A stretch of 64,000 nt of DNA from VXYL01 sp965199915. Its GTDB lineage: Bacteria > Pseudomonadota > Gammaproteobacteria > Pseudomonadales > Azotimanducaceae. Below the pieces are notes generated by a model. The model saw only the letters and a list, made by a program, of their open reading frames with translations, had not been told where the DNA came from and ran no database searches. Of the stretch, positions 7,421 through 14,655 are shown piece after piece (position 1 is the stretch's first letter; the number at the start of each line of letters is the position of its first letter). The position numbers were made by a program, and so were the translations under genes. The DNA is taken from contig OZ241348.1 of NCBI GenBank assembly GCA_965199915.1, positions 434,001-498,000 of the forward strand, written 5' to 3'.

Positions 7421-7945
7421 ATGGCGGTTGAAAAGTTCACCGTGGAAGCAAGCCACATCATGATGTTCGCGCGCGCCGTCGGCGACGGGAATCCGATCTA
7501 CCACGATGCCGAGGCGGCCAAGAACACCGAGGTGGGCGGCGTCATCGCGCCGCCGACGTTCGCCCAGGCGAGCGCGCAGTTCGATCCGGACTACGGCCTG
7601 CGCCCGAAGATCGACGGCGACGGCTGGTTCGGCTCCGGCGGCAAACCCACCGGCGCGAAACCGCGGCCGGGCAGCGGCGGCGGGGGCGGCGGCCAAGGCG
7701 GTGGCGGAGGTGGCGGCGGTGGTTTGCACGCCGAGCAGCGCTTCATCTACCACCGCCACATCAAGCCGGGAGACGTGCTTTCCGCCACCGGCAAGCCGGG
7801 CAAGACGTGGGAAAAGCAAGGGCGGCGTTCGGGCAAGCTGGTGTTCAGCGAATCCATCACCGAGTACCGCGACCAACACGGCGAACTGGTCGTCACCGCC
7901 ATCGGCGTGGGGGTGCGCACGGAACGCCCGGTGGATCAGAGCTAA
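7421..7945 (+). CDS. MaoC-like hydratase, N-terminal (FAS1-type dehydratase) subunit
   Basis: A 174-residue hotdog-fold protein of the MaoC dehydratase type. It begins with a conserved helix (MMFARAVGDGNPIYHD) and continues with VIAPPTFAQASAQFD, which matches the N-terminal half of two-component (R)-hydratases such as the mycobacterial HadA/HadC class. Residues ~84-102 are an almost pure glycine run inserted before HAEQRFIYHR; relatives usually have a short loop there. A good Shine-Dalgarno (AGGGGG) precedes ATG 7421. The second hotdog subunit follows 16 bp downstream, and the two probably form a heterodimer that hydrates enoyl-thioesters. The exact substrate is unknown. Confidence 0.8.
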   Translation: MAVEKFTVEASHIMMFARAVGDGNPIYHDAEAAKNTEVGGVIAPPTFAQASAQFDPDYGLRPKIDGDGWFGSGGKPTGAKPRPGSGGGGGGQGGGGGGGGGLHAEQRFIYHRHIKPGDVLSATGKPGKTWEKQGRRSGKLVFSESITEYRDQHGELVVTAIGVGVRTERPVDQS

Positions 7946-7961
7946 GGCAAGGGGAGCGACA

Positions 7962-8369
7962 ATGGCATTGAAAGCAAGCGAACTGAACGTGGGCGACACC
8001 TTTGAGGAACGCCTCGTGGAGGACCTCAAGCGCACCCAGATCGTGATGTACGCGGGCGCTTCCGGGGACTACAACCCGGTGCATACGGACGAGGTGTTCA
8101 CCAAAGAGGTGGCGGGCTATCCCAGCGTGTTCGCGCACGGGATGTTGACCATGGGCATGACCGGCAAGCTGCTCACCAACGTGGTGGGCGACGGGCGCCT
8201 CACCGAATACGGCGTGCGCTTCACCAGCCAAGTGTTCCCGGGCGACACCTTGGACGCCAAGGCCACCGTCACCGCCGTGGCGGACGGCATCGTGGAGCTG
8301 GACGTCTCCACGGTGAATCAGAACGGCGTCGAGGTGTTGAAGGGAAGCGCCAAGGCGCGCGTCGACTGA
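7962..8369 (+). CDS. MaoC-like hydratase, catalytic subunit
   Basis: A 135-residue MaoC-domain protein. The hydratase-2 motif is clear: the catalytic Asp/His pair lies in YAGASGDYNPVHTDEVF (residues ~27-43), followed by FAHGMLTMGMTG. The length and motif match HadB-type single-domain subunits that partner with a degenerate hotdog subunit, here encoded just upstream. GGGGAG at 7951-7956 is the ribosome-binding site. Likely reaction: reversible hydration of (2E)-enoyl-CoA or enoyl-ACP to the (R)-3-hydroxy product. The pathway is not indicated by neighbours. Confidence 0.85.
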   Translation: MALKASELNVGDTFEERLVEDLKRTQIVMYAGASGDYNPVHTDEVFTKEVAGYPSVFAHGMLTMGMTGKLLTNVVGDGRLTEYGVRFTSQVFPGDTLDAKATVTAVADGIVELDVSTVNQNGVEVLKGSAKARVD

Positions 8370-8393
8370 CGCCTTTCGCGCCCACTTGGGGGG

Positions 8394-8477
8394 CGCGGAG
8401 TTTGCGAGTGTTCTAACGGACGCGAACGACGGCGAACTCCCGCCCCACAGCTTGGTGCGCACCCGCCAAGGGCACGC
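8394..8477 (-). repeat. Variant hairpin repeat R9 (left flank of Uma2 duplication)
   Basis: GGAGTTTGCGAG, then GGCGAACTCCCGCCCCA, then GCGCACCCGCCAAGGGC. The same order of blocks occurs at 10755-10835 (R10), in the same orientation, on the other side of the duplicated Uma2 genes. The first stem is widely spaced here compared with R1. Confidence 0.6.
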
Positions 8478-8509
8478 ATGTGGCCAGAAAAAATGGCCAA
8501 AAGTGTGGC

Positions 8510-8524
8510 TGATTTCCTACATAC
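8510..8524 (+). promoter_or_regulatory. Shared leader motif TGATTTCCTACATAC (unit 1)
   Basis: It lies 134 bp before the first Uma2 start, after a TGGCCA-rich block. The same motif occurs at 9760-9774 before the second Uma2 gene, and with one extra T at 34688-34703 before the unrelated Rpn nuclease gene. TACATA could be a -10 element, but no good -35 is seen. Confidence 0.45.
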
Positions 8525-8658
8525 AACCCCGCGCGCCCGCGCCATGCTGCGGCCATGCGAATCCCCGTGCGCAGGTCAGCGGCCGGCGAACCACCGACCG
8601 TGTGCTATGTTGCCGATCGGCGCGGTCCACGCCGCGCCGCCGTGTCTTGGAGGTTGCC

Positions 8659-9621
8659 ATGGCCGAAGCCGTCTCCGCTCGCATCGAACCGCGTCCGCGC
8701 GCCGCGCCGCGCGCGCCCGTTCCGCGGCCGCTCCGTCCGTGGCTGCGGGAGCGGCGCACGCTGGCGGAGTGGCTGGACTCGCTGGAGGACGATCCGCCGC
8801 CCGGCGAGGACATGCTGCCGATGACCGCGCCGCACGCGGCCGCCATGCGGCACGCCGCCGACGTGCTGGAGCTCCGCTACCGGGGTCGGCGGGCGGAGGT
8901 GGGGTTCGACTTGCCGGTGGTGTTTCGGCTGCCGGACGAGCACGGGCGTTTGGTGGCGGGCCGTCTGAGCCCGGACGTGTTCGTGGCGTTGGGGGCGGAG
9001 CGGGACGAGCGGCGCACCGATTACGACGCGACCGTTCTGCCGCCGCCGGACTTCGTGCTGGAGGTGTTGTCGAAGTCCACATGGAAGCGCGACGAGGGAC
9101 CGAAGCTGGACGCCTACGCCCTGCTGGGCGTGCGCGAGTGTTTCCTGTTCGACGCGACCGGGCGGCGCGCGGCGCCGGCCCTGCGCGGGTTCGCGTTGTC
9201 GCCCGCCGGCGCGCGGCCCCTGCCGGAAGTGCGCTTGGCCGACGGTTCGCGTGGCGTGCCGAGCGCGGTCCTGGGGCTGGTGGCGCATGTGTCCGCCCGC
9301 CCGACGCCGTCGCGCGGCGGCGACCGGGAGCCGGGCCTCGCGCTGCGCTGGCGCGATTTGGAGACGGGGGAGGATTTGCGCACATACGCGGAGGAAGCCT
9401 TGGCCCGCGAGGCCGCCGAGGGCGGACGCAAGCTGGCGGAACAACAGCGCGAACGGGCCGAACACGCACGCGAACGGGCCGAACACGCGCGCGAACGAGC
9501 GGAACACGCGCGCGACCGCGCCGAAGACGCTCGCGAGGTTGCGGAACGGGAACGCGATGCAATGGAGCGTCGGAATCGGGAACTCGAGGCGTTGGTGCGC
9601 CGGTTGCGCGACGGCCAATAG
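8659..9621 (+). CDS. Uma2-family PD-(D/E)XK nuclease with C-terminal coiled coil, copy 1
   Basis: A 320-residue member of the Uma2 (DUF820) restriction-endonuclease-like family. Core signatures are RLSPDVFVALG, then DFVLEVLSKST with the conserved Glu, followed by KLDAYALLGVRECFLFD. The ATG at 8659 is preceded by a perfect GGAGG (8649-8653) at five bases, so the start is secure. After residue ~245 the protein becomes a charged coiled coil with heptads of the form ERAEHAR repeated three times. The family is abundant in cyanobacteria and some other phyla and its biological role is unclear. Here it is duplicated in tandem with a shorter sister copy. The N-terminus is Arg/Pro-rich and probably disordered. 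Confidence 0.88.
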   Translation: MAEAVSARIEPRPRAAPRAPVPRPLRPWLRERRTLAEWLDSLEDDPPPGEDMLPMTAPHAAAMRHAADVLELRYRGRRAEVGFDLPVVFRLPDEHGRLVAGRLSPDVFVALGAERDERRTDYDATVLPPPDFVLEVLSKSTWKRDEGPKLDAYALLGVRECFLFDATGRRAAPALRGFALSPAGARPLPEVRLADGSRGVPSAVLGLVAHVSARPTPSRGGDREPGLALRWRDLETGEDLRTYAEEALAREAAEGGRKLAEQQRERAEHARERAEHARERAEHARDRAEDAREVAERERDAMERRNRELEALVRRLRDGQ

Positions 9622-9759
9622 CTGCCGTCTGTGGCGTGCCGCGACTCACTTGCTGTGTTCCGTTGGTTCAAGTGTCAACACGTCGCCGAAGCCCTGCACC
9701 ATGAAGCGCGCCCGCCAAGGGCGCACATATGTGGCCAGAAAAATGGCCAAAAGTGTGGC

Positions 9760-9774
9760 TGATTTCCTACATAC
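9760..9774 (+). promoter_or_regulatory. Shared leader motif TGATTTCCTACATAC (unit 2)
   Basis: Identical to 8510-8524 and at the same distance (134 bp) before the second Uma2 gene. It belongs to the duplicated leader. Confidence 0.45.
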
Positions 9775-9908
9775 AATCCCGCGCGCCCGCGCCATGCTGC
9801 GGCCATGCGAATCCCCATATGCAGGTCGGCGGCCGGCGAACCACCGACCGTGTGCTATGTTGCCGATCGGCGCGGTCCACGCCGCGCCGCCGTGTCTTGG
9901 AGGTTGCC

Positions 9909-10733
9909 ATGGCCGAAGCCGTCTCCGCTCGCATCGAACCGCGTCCGCGCGCGCCCGTTCCGCGGCCGCTCCGTCCGTGGCTGCGGGAGCGGCGCACGCT
10001 GGCGGAGTGGCTGGATTCGCTGGAGGACGATCCGCCGCCCGGCGAGGACATGCTGCCGATGAACGCGCCGCACGCGGCCGCCATGCGGCACGCCGCCAAC
10101 GTGCTGGAGCTCCGCTACCGGGGCCGGCGGGCGGAGGTGGGGTTCGACTTGCCGGTGGTGTTTCGGCTGCCGGACGAGCGCGGGCGCTTGGTGCCGGGCC
10201 GTCTGAGCCCGGACGTGTTCGTGGCGTTGGGTGTGGAGCGCGACGAGCGGCGCGACGACTACGACGCGACAGTTCTGCCGCCGCCGGACTTCGTGCTGGA
10301 GGTGTTGTCGAAGTCCACTTGGAAGCGCGACGAGGGTCCGAAGCTGGACGCCTACGCCCTGCTGGGCGTGCGCGAGTGTTTCCTGTTCGATGCGACCGGG
10401 CGGCGCGCGGTGCCGGCTCTGCGCGGGTTCGCGTTGTCGCCCGCCGGCGCGCGGCCGCTGCCGGAAGCGCTCTTGGAGGACGGCTCGCGCGGCGTTCCGA
10501 GCGCGGTGCTGGGGCTGGTGGCGCATGCGTCCGCCCGCCCGACGCCGTCGCGCGGCGGCGACAAGGGGCCGGCCCTCGCGCTGCGCTGGCGCGACATGAA
10601 GACGGGGGAGGATTTGCGCACATACGCGGAGGAAGCCTTGGCCCGCGAGGCCGCGGAACGGGAACGCGATGCAATGGAGCGTCGGAATCGGGAACTCGAG
10701 GCGTTGGTGCGTCGGTTGCGCGACAGCCAATAA
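9909..10733 (+). CDS. Uma2-family PD-(D/E)XK nuclease, copy 2 (coiled coil shortened)
   Basis: A 274-residue paralogue of the preceding gene with the same leader, the same GGAGG ribosome-binding site and a nearly identical catalytic core (SPDVFVALG, DFVLEVLSKST, LLGVRECFLFD). It lacks 4 residues near the N-terminus and 42 residues of coiled coil: sequence after EEALAREAAE jumps straight to RERDAMERRN. The deletion endpoints share a GCGAGG.. GC stretch in copy 1, which suggests slippage or recombination. The frame is intact and both catalytic motifs are kept, so it is probably functional. Confidence 0.88.
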   Translation: MAEAVSARIEPRPRAPVPRPLRPWLRERRTLAEWLDSLEDDPPPGEDMLPMNAPHAAAMRHAANVLELRYRGRRAEVGFDLPVVFRLPDERGRLVPGRLSPDVFVALGVERDERRDDYDATVLPPPDFVLEVLSKSTWKRDEGPKLDAYALLGVRECFLFDATGRRAVPALRGFALSPAGARPLPEALLEDGSRGVPSAVLGLVAHASARPTPSRGGDKGPALALRWRDMKTGEDLRTYAEEALAREAAERERDAMERRNRELEALVRRLRDSQ

Positions 10734-10754
10734 CCACCGCCCCGCAGCCAGCGC

Positions 10755-10852
10755 GCGCAGAGTTTGCGAAGCATGATCGGAAGCGGGCGCGGACGAACTC
10801 CCGCCCCATAGCTGGCGCGCGCCCGTAAAGGGCGCGCTCCCGCAAGGGCGCG
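10755..10852 (-). repeat. Hairpin repeat R10, abutting the SDR stop codon
   Basis: Read on the minus strand it begins immediately after the TAG of the SDR gene with GCGCGCCC-type stems (two in tandem). It is followed by the GAACTCC... GCAAACTCT block seen in the R family. It is a direct repeat of R9 across the Uma2 duplication. Confidence 0.65.
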
Positions 10853-11572
10853 CTACCAGCGCTCCAACGACGTGCGCAGATCGAGCTCGAAGGACCACGC
10901 TCGACGGGGTTGATCGTGCAGGAACTCGTAGGCGCGGACGATGCCTTCGAGGTCGATCATGCCGTCCTCGCCGAGCCGCTCGGCCACCTGCGGCAGCCCC
11001 TGCTTGATCTTCTCCCCGGCGATGGCGCCGTCCACCACCACATGCCCCACGTGGATGCCGTCGGCGGCGCACTCCTTCGCCAGCGCTTGGGCGAACGTGC
11101 GCAGACCGCTCTTGGCGGCGTTGAAGGCGGCGAAGTTGGCGCGCCCGCGCAACGACGCGCTGGCGCCGGTGAACAGGATGGAGCCGCTCGTCATGCGCCG
11201 CGCCGCCTCGCGCCCGAACAGGAAGCCGCCGAAGCAGCACACGCGCCAACACGCTTCGAAGTACCCGGCGTCCATGTCTTTCACGGGGCCGGAGAAGTTG
11301 TTGCCGGCGTTGAAGATGGCGAGCGCGATGTCGCCCGCCGCGCTCGCGGCGTCGAACAACGACGCCACCTCCGCCTCGCGGGTGGCGTTGGCCACCACGG
11401 GCGTGGCGCGGCCGCCTTTGGACTCGATCAACGCGGCCAGCGCGTCGAGTTTCGCCTGCGTCCTGCCGGCCGCGAAGACGTGCAAGCCGCGCTCCGCGAA
11501 CCGCTTGCACAAGGCGCCGCCGAGCCCCTCCTCCGGGCCGACGCCGATCACCACCGCGATCTGGTCACTCAC
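10853..11572 (-). CDS. Atypical short-chain dehydrogenase (SDR), catalytic Tyr replaced
   Basis: A 239-residue SDR-fold protein with a dinucleotide loop GVGPEEGLGGALC at residues ~10-22, an NAGNN motif near residue 90 and a Ser in FTGASAS. At the catalytic YxxxK position the sequence reads FNAAK, so the catalytic tyrosine is a phenylalanine. It is therefore either a non-catalytic or a mechanistically divergent member. The start is GTG at 11572, directly after the TAA of the esterase gene with no spacer, so the two are translationally coupled. No pathway is indicated. Confidence 0.85.
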   Translation of the reverse strand: MSDQIAVVIGVGPEEGLGGALCKRFAERGLHVFAAGRTQAKLDALAALIESKGGRATPVVANATREAEVASLFDAASAAGDIALAIFNAGNNFSGPVKDMDAGYFEACWRVCCFGGFLFGREAARRMTSGSILFTGASASLRGRANFAAFNAAKSGLRTFAQALAKECAADGIHVGHVVVDGAIAGEKIKQGLPQVAERLGEDGMIDLEGIVRAYEFLHDQPRRAWSFELDLRTSLERW

Positions 11573-12508
11573 TTACGATGCTCCTTCGTCTGTTGCGAAC
11601 AGGGCCTCGCGCAACGCGCCGCACGCCTTGTCCATGGCCGGGCGGGCGGCCGCGATGGTGCGGGTTTGCCCAAAGAAGCCGTGGATGAACCCGTCGTAGC
11701 GCACTTTCTCGACGAGGACGCCAGCCGCGCTGAGCGCATCGGCGTAGGCTTCGCCTTCGTCGCGCAGCGGGTCGAACTGCGCGGTCATCACCAATGCCGG
11801 CGGCAGATTCGAGAGATCCGTCGCCAACAATGGCGAAGCGTAGGGCCGTAGGCGTTCTTCGGCGCTTGGCGCGTAGCTGTCCCAGAACCAGCGCATGGAT
11901 TCCGCTGTGAGCAGATAGCCCTCGGCGTTCTCTCGAAACGACGCGGTGTTCAAGCGCCCATCCGTCACGGGGTACACGAGGAGCTGAAAGGCGATTTCGG
12001 GGCCGCCGCGGTCGCGCGCCATCTGGGCAACCACTGCCGCCAAGTTGCCACCGGCGCTGTCGCCGGCCACGGCCAACCGGTCGCCATCGCCATCGAACTC
12101 GGCGGCGTGACCGGCCGCCCAGGCGGTGGCGCGGTAGCAGTCGTCGGCAGCCGCCGGGCAGCGGTGCTCCGGCGCCAAGCGGTAGTCCACGCTCGCCACG
12201 ACGACGCCGGCGCCGTTGCACACCGCGCGGCTTTGGCAGTCCGCCGTGTCCAGATCGCCGAGCACCCAGCCGCCGCCGTGGAACATCATCACCACGGGAT
12301 ACGGTCCGTCGCCGGCCGGGCGATACAGGCGCACCGGCACGCCGTCCGCGTCCGCGTCGTCGACGGCGCTCACCGGCACTTCGGGCGCTGCCGGCTGCAT
12401 GGTGCGAAACATCTGCCTCCCGGCCGCCACCGGCAGATCGATGAGCGGCGGCGCGTTGGCTGCGGCGGCTTGGCGCAGCAAGGCTTCGTATTCGGGGTGC
12501 AAAGGCAT
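11573..12508 (-). CDS. Alpha/beta hydrolase, hormone-sensitive-lipase-like esterase
   Basis: A 311-residue esterase of the HSL (family IV) group. HGGGW at residues ~75-79 is the oxyanion-hole motif, GDSAGG near residue 150 holds the nucleophilic serine, FDPLRDEG supplies the aspartate, and DGFIHGF supplies the histidine. All key residues are present, with no signal peptide, so it is a cytosolic carboxylesterase or lipase. It is the first gene of a two-gene unit with the SDR. The ATG at 12508 lies close to an R-family repeat (R3), which is on its upstream side. Confidence 0.92.
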   Translation of the reverse strand: MPLHPEYEALLRQAAAANAPPLIDLPVAAGRQMFRTMQPAAPEVPVSAVDDADADGVPVRLYRPAGDGPYPVVMMFHGGGWVLGDLDTADCQSRAVCNGAGVVVASVDYRLAPEHRCPAAADDCYRATAWAAGHAAEFDGDGDRLAVAGDSAGGNLAAVVAQMARDRGGPEIAFQLLVYPVTDGRLNTASFRENAEGYLLTAESMRWFWDSYAPSAEERLRPYASPLLATDLSNLPPALVMTAQFDPLRDEGEAYADALSAAGVLVEKVRYDGFIHGFFGQTRTIAAARPAMDKACGALREALFATDEGAS

Positions 12509-12547
12509 TGGGCACCCCTAGGGGGCGCGGCGCACCTTCCCGGCGCG

Positions 12548-12630
12548 GCGCACCTTCCAAGTGCGTGGGGGGTTGCTCCACAGACCCGGTGCCGGTCGCA
12601 AGACTCGACGCATTTGTGAATGTCCTCGCC
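12548..12630 (+). repeat. Double-hairpin intergenic repeat, copy R3
   Basis: It consists of GCGCACCTTCCAAGTGCG, GGGGTTGCTCCACAGACCC, and the conserved tail CGCAAGACTCGACGCATTTG ending TGTCCTCGCC. It lies between divergently transcribed esterase and MBL genes, so unlike most copies it does not follow a stop codon. A GCGCACCTTCC block is also duplicated just before it (12530-12541). Confidence 0.7.
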
Positions 12631-12726
12631 ACAGGAAGGCTGGGAACATTGTAAACGCCTGCGCGAGTCCACCGACCATCAAAACCATCGCTGCGCGGAC
12701 GAAGTGGTCGCGTATAATCCGGTCGA

Positions 12727-13842
12727 ATGTCCCTCCACTATCCCCACCCGGCGCATCCGCCGCCGGGCACCACCTTGGAAGTCGCCGACGGCGTGCGTTG
12801 GCTGACCATGCCCATGGGCGGGTCGCTGAACCACATCAATCTGTACCTCGTGGAGGATCGCGACGGCTGGTTCGTGGTGGACACCGGCCTTGGCAATAGC
12901 GAGACGAAGGAGCTCTGGCACGACATCTTCGACAACGAAATGGACGGCAAGCCGGTGAAGGGCGTTATTTGCACGCACATGCATCCGGATCACATCGGGC
13001 AGGCGGGCATGATCGTCAACCACTTCCGTTGTCCGCTGTACATGACCCGCGGCGAGTACTACCAAGCGCGTTCCTACGCCGGCATGGGGTTCGGCGCGGC
13101 GGCGGGGCTTTGGCAGGGAGAGCAGTTCTACCACCGCTACGGGATGCCGACGGAGCAGATGCGCGCCATGCGCGGTGCGTGGTCGGCACGCCGGGCCAAG
13201 AGCGCGGCGGTTTCCATGCAAGAAAGATCCCTGCCGATGGCCTTTCACCGTCTGCAGGATGGCGACATCCTCACCATCGGGGAGCATGACTGGCACGTCG
13301 TGGTTGGCTCCGGCCATTCGCCGGAGCACGCCTGCTTGCACTGCCACGGCTTGGGCGTGATGCTGTCGGGCGACCAGATACTGCCGATCATCACCTCGAA
13401 CGTGAGTGTGCATGCCACCGAACCGGAAGCGAATCCGCTGAAGGCGTGGATGGAGTCCCACGACCGGTTTTTGGACACGCCGGAGGAGACGTTCGTGTTG
13501 CCGGCGCACAACCTGCCGTTCTACGGCGTGCGCGAACGGTTGCGAGACTTGGTGAGCCACCACGAGGACCGGATGCTCGCCATTGAAGAAACCTGCAACG
13601 AGCCGCGCACCGCCAAGGAGTTGCTGCCGGTGTTGTTCAAGCGCAAGTTGGACCCGCGCCAGACCATGATGGCGCTCGGCGAAGCCATCGCGCACTGCCA
13701 CTTGTTGATGCATCGCAACCGCCTGAAGCGGACGCTGGGCGAGGATGGCCGCTACCGGTTCCTGTCTGTGGATCCGGATCTCAACCGACGTGCCCATCCG
13801 GGCCGTCACGACGCGCCGGACGACCGGCCGATCTTGGTGTAG
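12727..13842 (+). CDS. Metallo-beta-lactamase-fold hydrolase
   Basis: A 371-residue MBL-fold enzyme. The binuclear metal motif THMHPDHIGQAG is at residues ~85-96, the next ligand is His in GSGHSPEHA (~195), the bridging Asp in LSGDQILP (~215), and the last His in LPAHN (~260). A C-terminal ~90-residue helical extension resembles the winged-helix tail of lactamase-like hydrolases (LACTB2-type). The substrate is unknown; thioester or phosphodiester hydrolysis is possible. The ATG at 12727 follows closely on the intergenic repeat R3. Confidence 0.9.
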   Translation: MSLHYPHPAHPPPGTTLEVADGVRWLTMPMGGSLNHINLYLVEDRDGWFVVDTGLGNSETKELWHDIFDNEMDGKPVKGVICTHMHPDHIGQAGMIVNHFRCPLYMTRGEYYQARSYAGMGFGAAAGLWQGEQFYHRYGMPTEQMRAMRGAWSARRAKSAAVSMQERSLPMAFHRLQDGDILTIGEHDWHVVVGSGHSPEHACLHCHGLGVMLSGDQILPIITSNVSVHATEPEANPLKAWMESHDRFLDTPEETFVLPAHNLPFYGVRERLRDLVSHHEDRMLAIEETCNEPRTAKELLPVLFKRKLDPRQTMMALGEAIAHCHLLMHRNRLKRTLGEDGRYRFLSVDPDLNRRAHPGRHDAPDDRPILV

Positions 13843-14119
13843 CGTCATCACCGCGGCGGAATCCAAGCGGGCCAAGATCGTCCGCAAAATCGCTCTGGTC
13901 ACCTACCGGACTTTGCGTTGGGGAGACAAGCACCTGCCCTACGGTGCCCGCTCGGTCGTCGGCGTCGTGTTCATGGTGTGCGGCGTCTTTTGGTTTTTGC
14001 CCGCGGTGGGAATCTGGATGTTCCCCCTCGGTTTGGCGTTCGTCGCCCTCGACATCCCGTGGACGCGGCCCAAGATCCACAACTGGATGCTCTCGCTCAA
14101 AGCGCGCGCCGAGCAGTGA
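13745..14119 (+). CDS. Small membrane protein of unknown function
   Basis: The supported part is the last ~80 residues: a basic segment (KRAKIVRKIALVTYRTLRWG) followed by two close transmembrane helices (GVVFMVCGVFWFLP and GIWMFPLGLAFVALDIPW) and a basic tail. The only ATG in this frame, at 13745, lies inside the 3' end of the MBL gene; codons from there to ~13847 are atypical. Translation may instead begin at a non-standard codon near 13847. No family was recognised. The frame ends 72 bp before nrdR. Confidence 0.5.
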   Translation: MAATGSCLWIRISTDVPIRAVTTRRTTGRSWCSVITAAESKRAKIVRKIALVTYRTLRWGDKHLPYGARSVVGVVFMVCGVFWFLPAVGIWMFPLGLAFVALDIPWTRPKIHNWMLSLKARAEQ

Positions 14120-14135
14120 ACGCGGCACCGCGCTG

Positions 14136-14170
14136 ACGCGCGTCATCGACAGCCGCTTGGTGGCGAACGG
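14136..14170 (+). repeat. 35-bp near-copy of the start of nrdR
   Basis: Bases 14136-14170 match 14221-14255 inside nrdR at 33 of 35 positions, with the first 26 identical. The copy lies in the 71-bp gap upstream of the nrdR ATG. Confidence 0.9.
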
Positions 14171-14190
14171 GGGCCGGGTACAATCGCCCC

Positions 14191-14655
14191 ATGCACTGCC
14201 CGTTTTGCGGCGAGGAGGACACGCGCGTCATCGACAGCCGCTTGGTTGCCAACGGCGAACAAGTGCGCCGCCGCCGCACTTGCCAATCCTGCAGCGAGCG
14301 TTTCACCACTTACGAGAGCGCGGAGGTGGCCATGCCGCGCATCGTCAAGAGCAACGGCGCGCGCGAACCCTTTAGCGAAGACAAGCTGCGCTCCGGCCTC
14401 GCCCGCGCTTTGGAGAAGCGCCCGGTGTCGATGGAAGAGCTGGAATCCGTCGTCGGCCGCATCCGGCACCGGCTGCGCGCGGCCGGCGAGCGTGAGGTGG
14501 CCGCGCGCGTCATCGGCGAGGCGGTGATGAAGGAGCTGAAACGGATCGATCAAGTGGCCTATGTGCGTTTCGCCTCCGTGTATCGGGATTTCCAAGACAT
14601 CAGCGCGTTCCAAAAGGAGATCGCTCGGCTGAAGACCGAGTTGGAGCAACCGTGA
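14191..14655 (+). CDS. nrdR: Transcriptional repressor NrdR
   Basis: A 154-residue ATP/dATP-sensing repressor of ribonucleotide reductase genes. The N-terminal zinc ribbon (CPFCG at residues 3-7 and CQSC at ~31-34) is followed by an ATP-cone domain (IVKSNGAREPFSEDKL onward). Length and sequence are canonical. It is the first gene of the nrdR-ribD-nusB-thiL-pgpA set, an arrangement common in Gammaproteobacteria, and overlaps ribD by 4 bp. No NrdR box was identified nearby and no nrd genes are in the window. Confidence 0.97.
   Translation: MHCPFCGEEDTRVIDSRLVANGEQVRRRRTCQSCSERFTTYESAEVAMPRIVKSNGAREPFSEDKLRSGLARALEKRPVSMEELESVVGRIRHRLRAAGEREVAARVIGEAVMKELKRIDQVAYVRFASVYRDFQDISAFQKEIARLKTELEQP

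Larger units (their letters stand above)
8456..10736 (+). repeat. Tandem duplication of leader plus Uma2 gene
   Basis: Unit 1 (about 8456-9624) and unit 2 (about 9708-10736) are nearly identical, from a CCGCCAAGGGC block through a roughly 190-bp leader to the stop codon. Differences are a 12-bp deletion near the start of the gene, scattered substitutions, and loss of a 126-bp coiled-coil segment in unit 2. High identity including the non-coding leader indicates a recent duplication. Confidence 0.92.
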
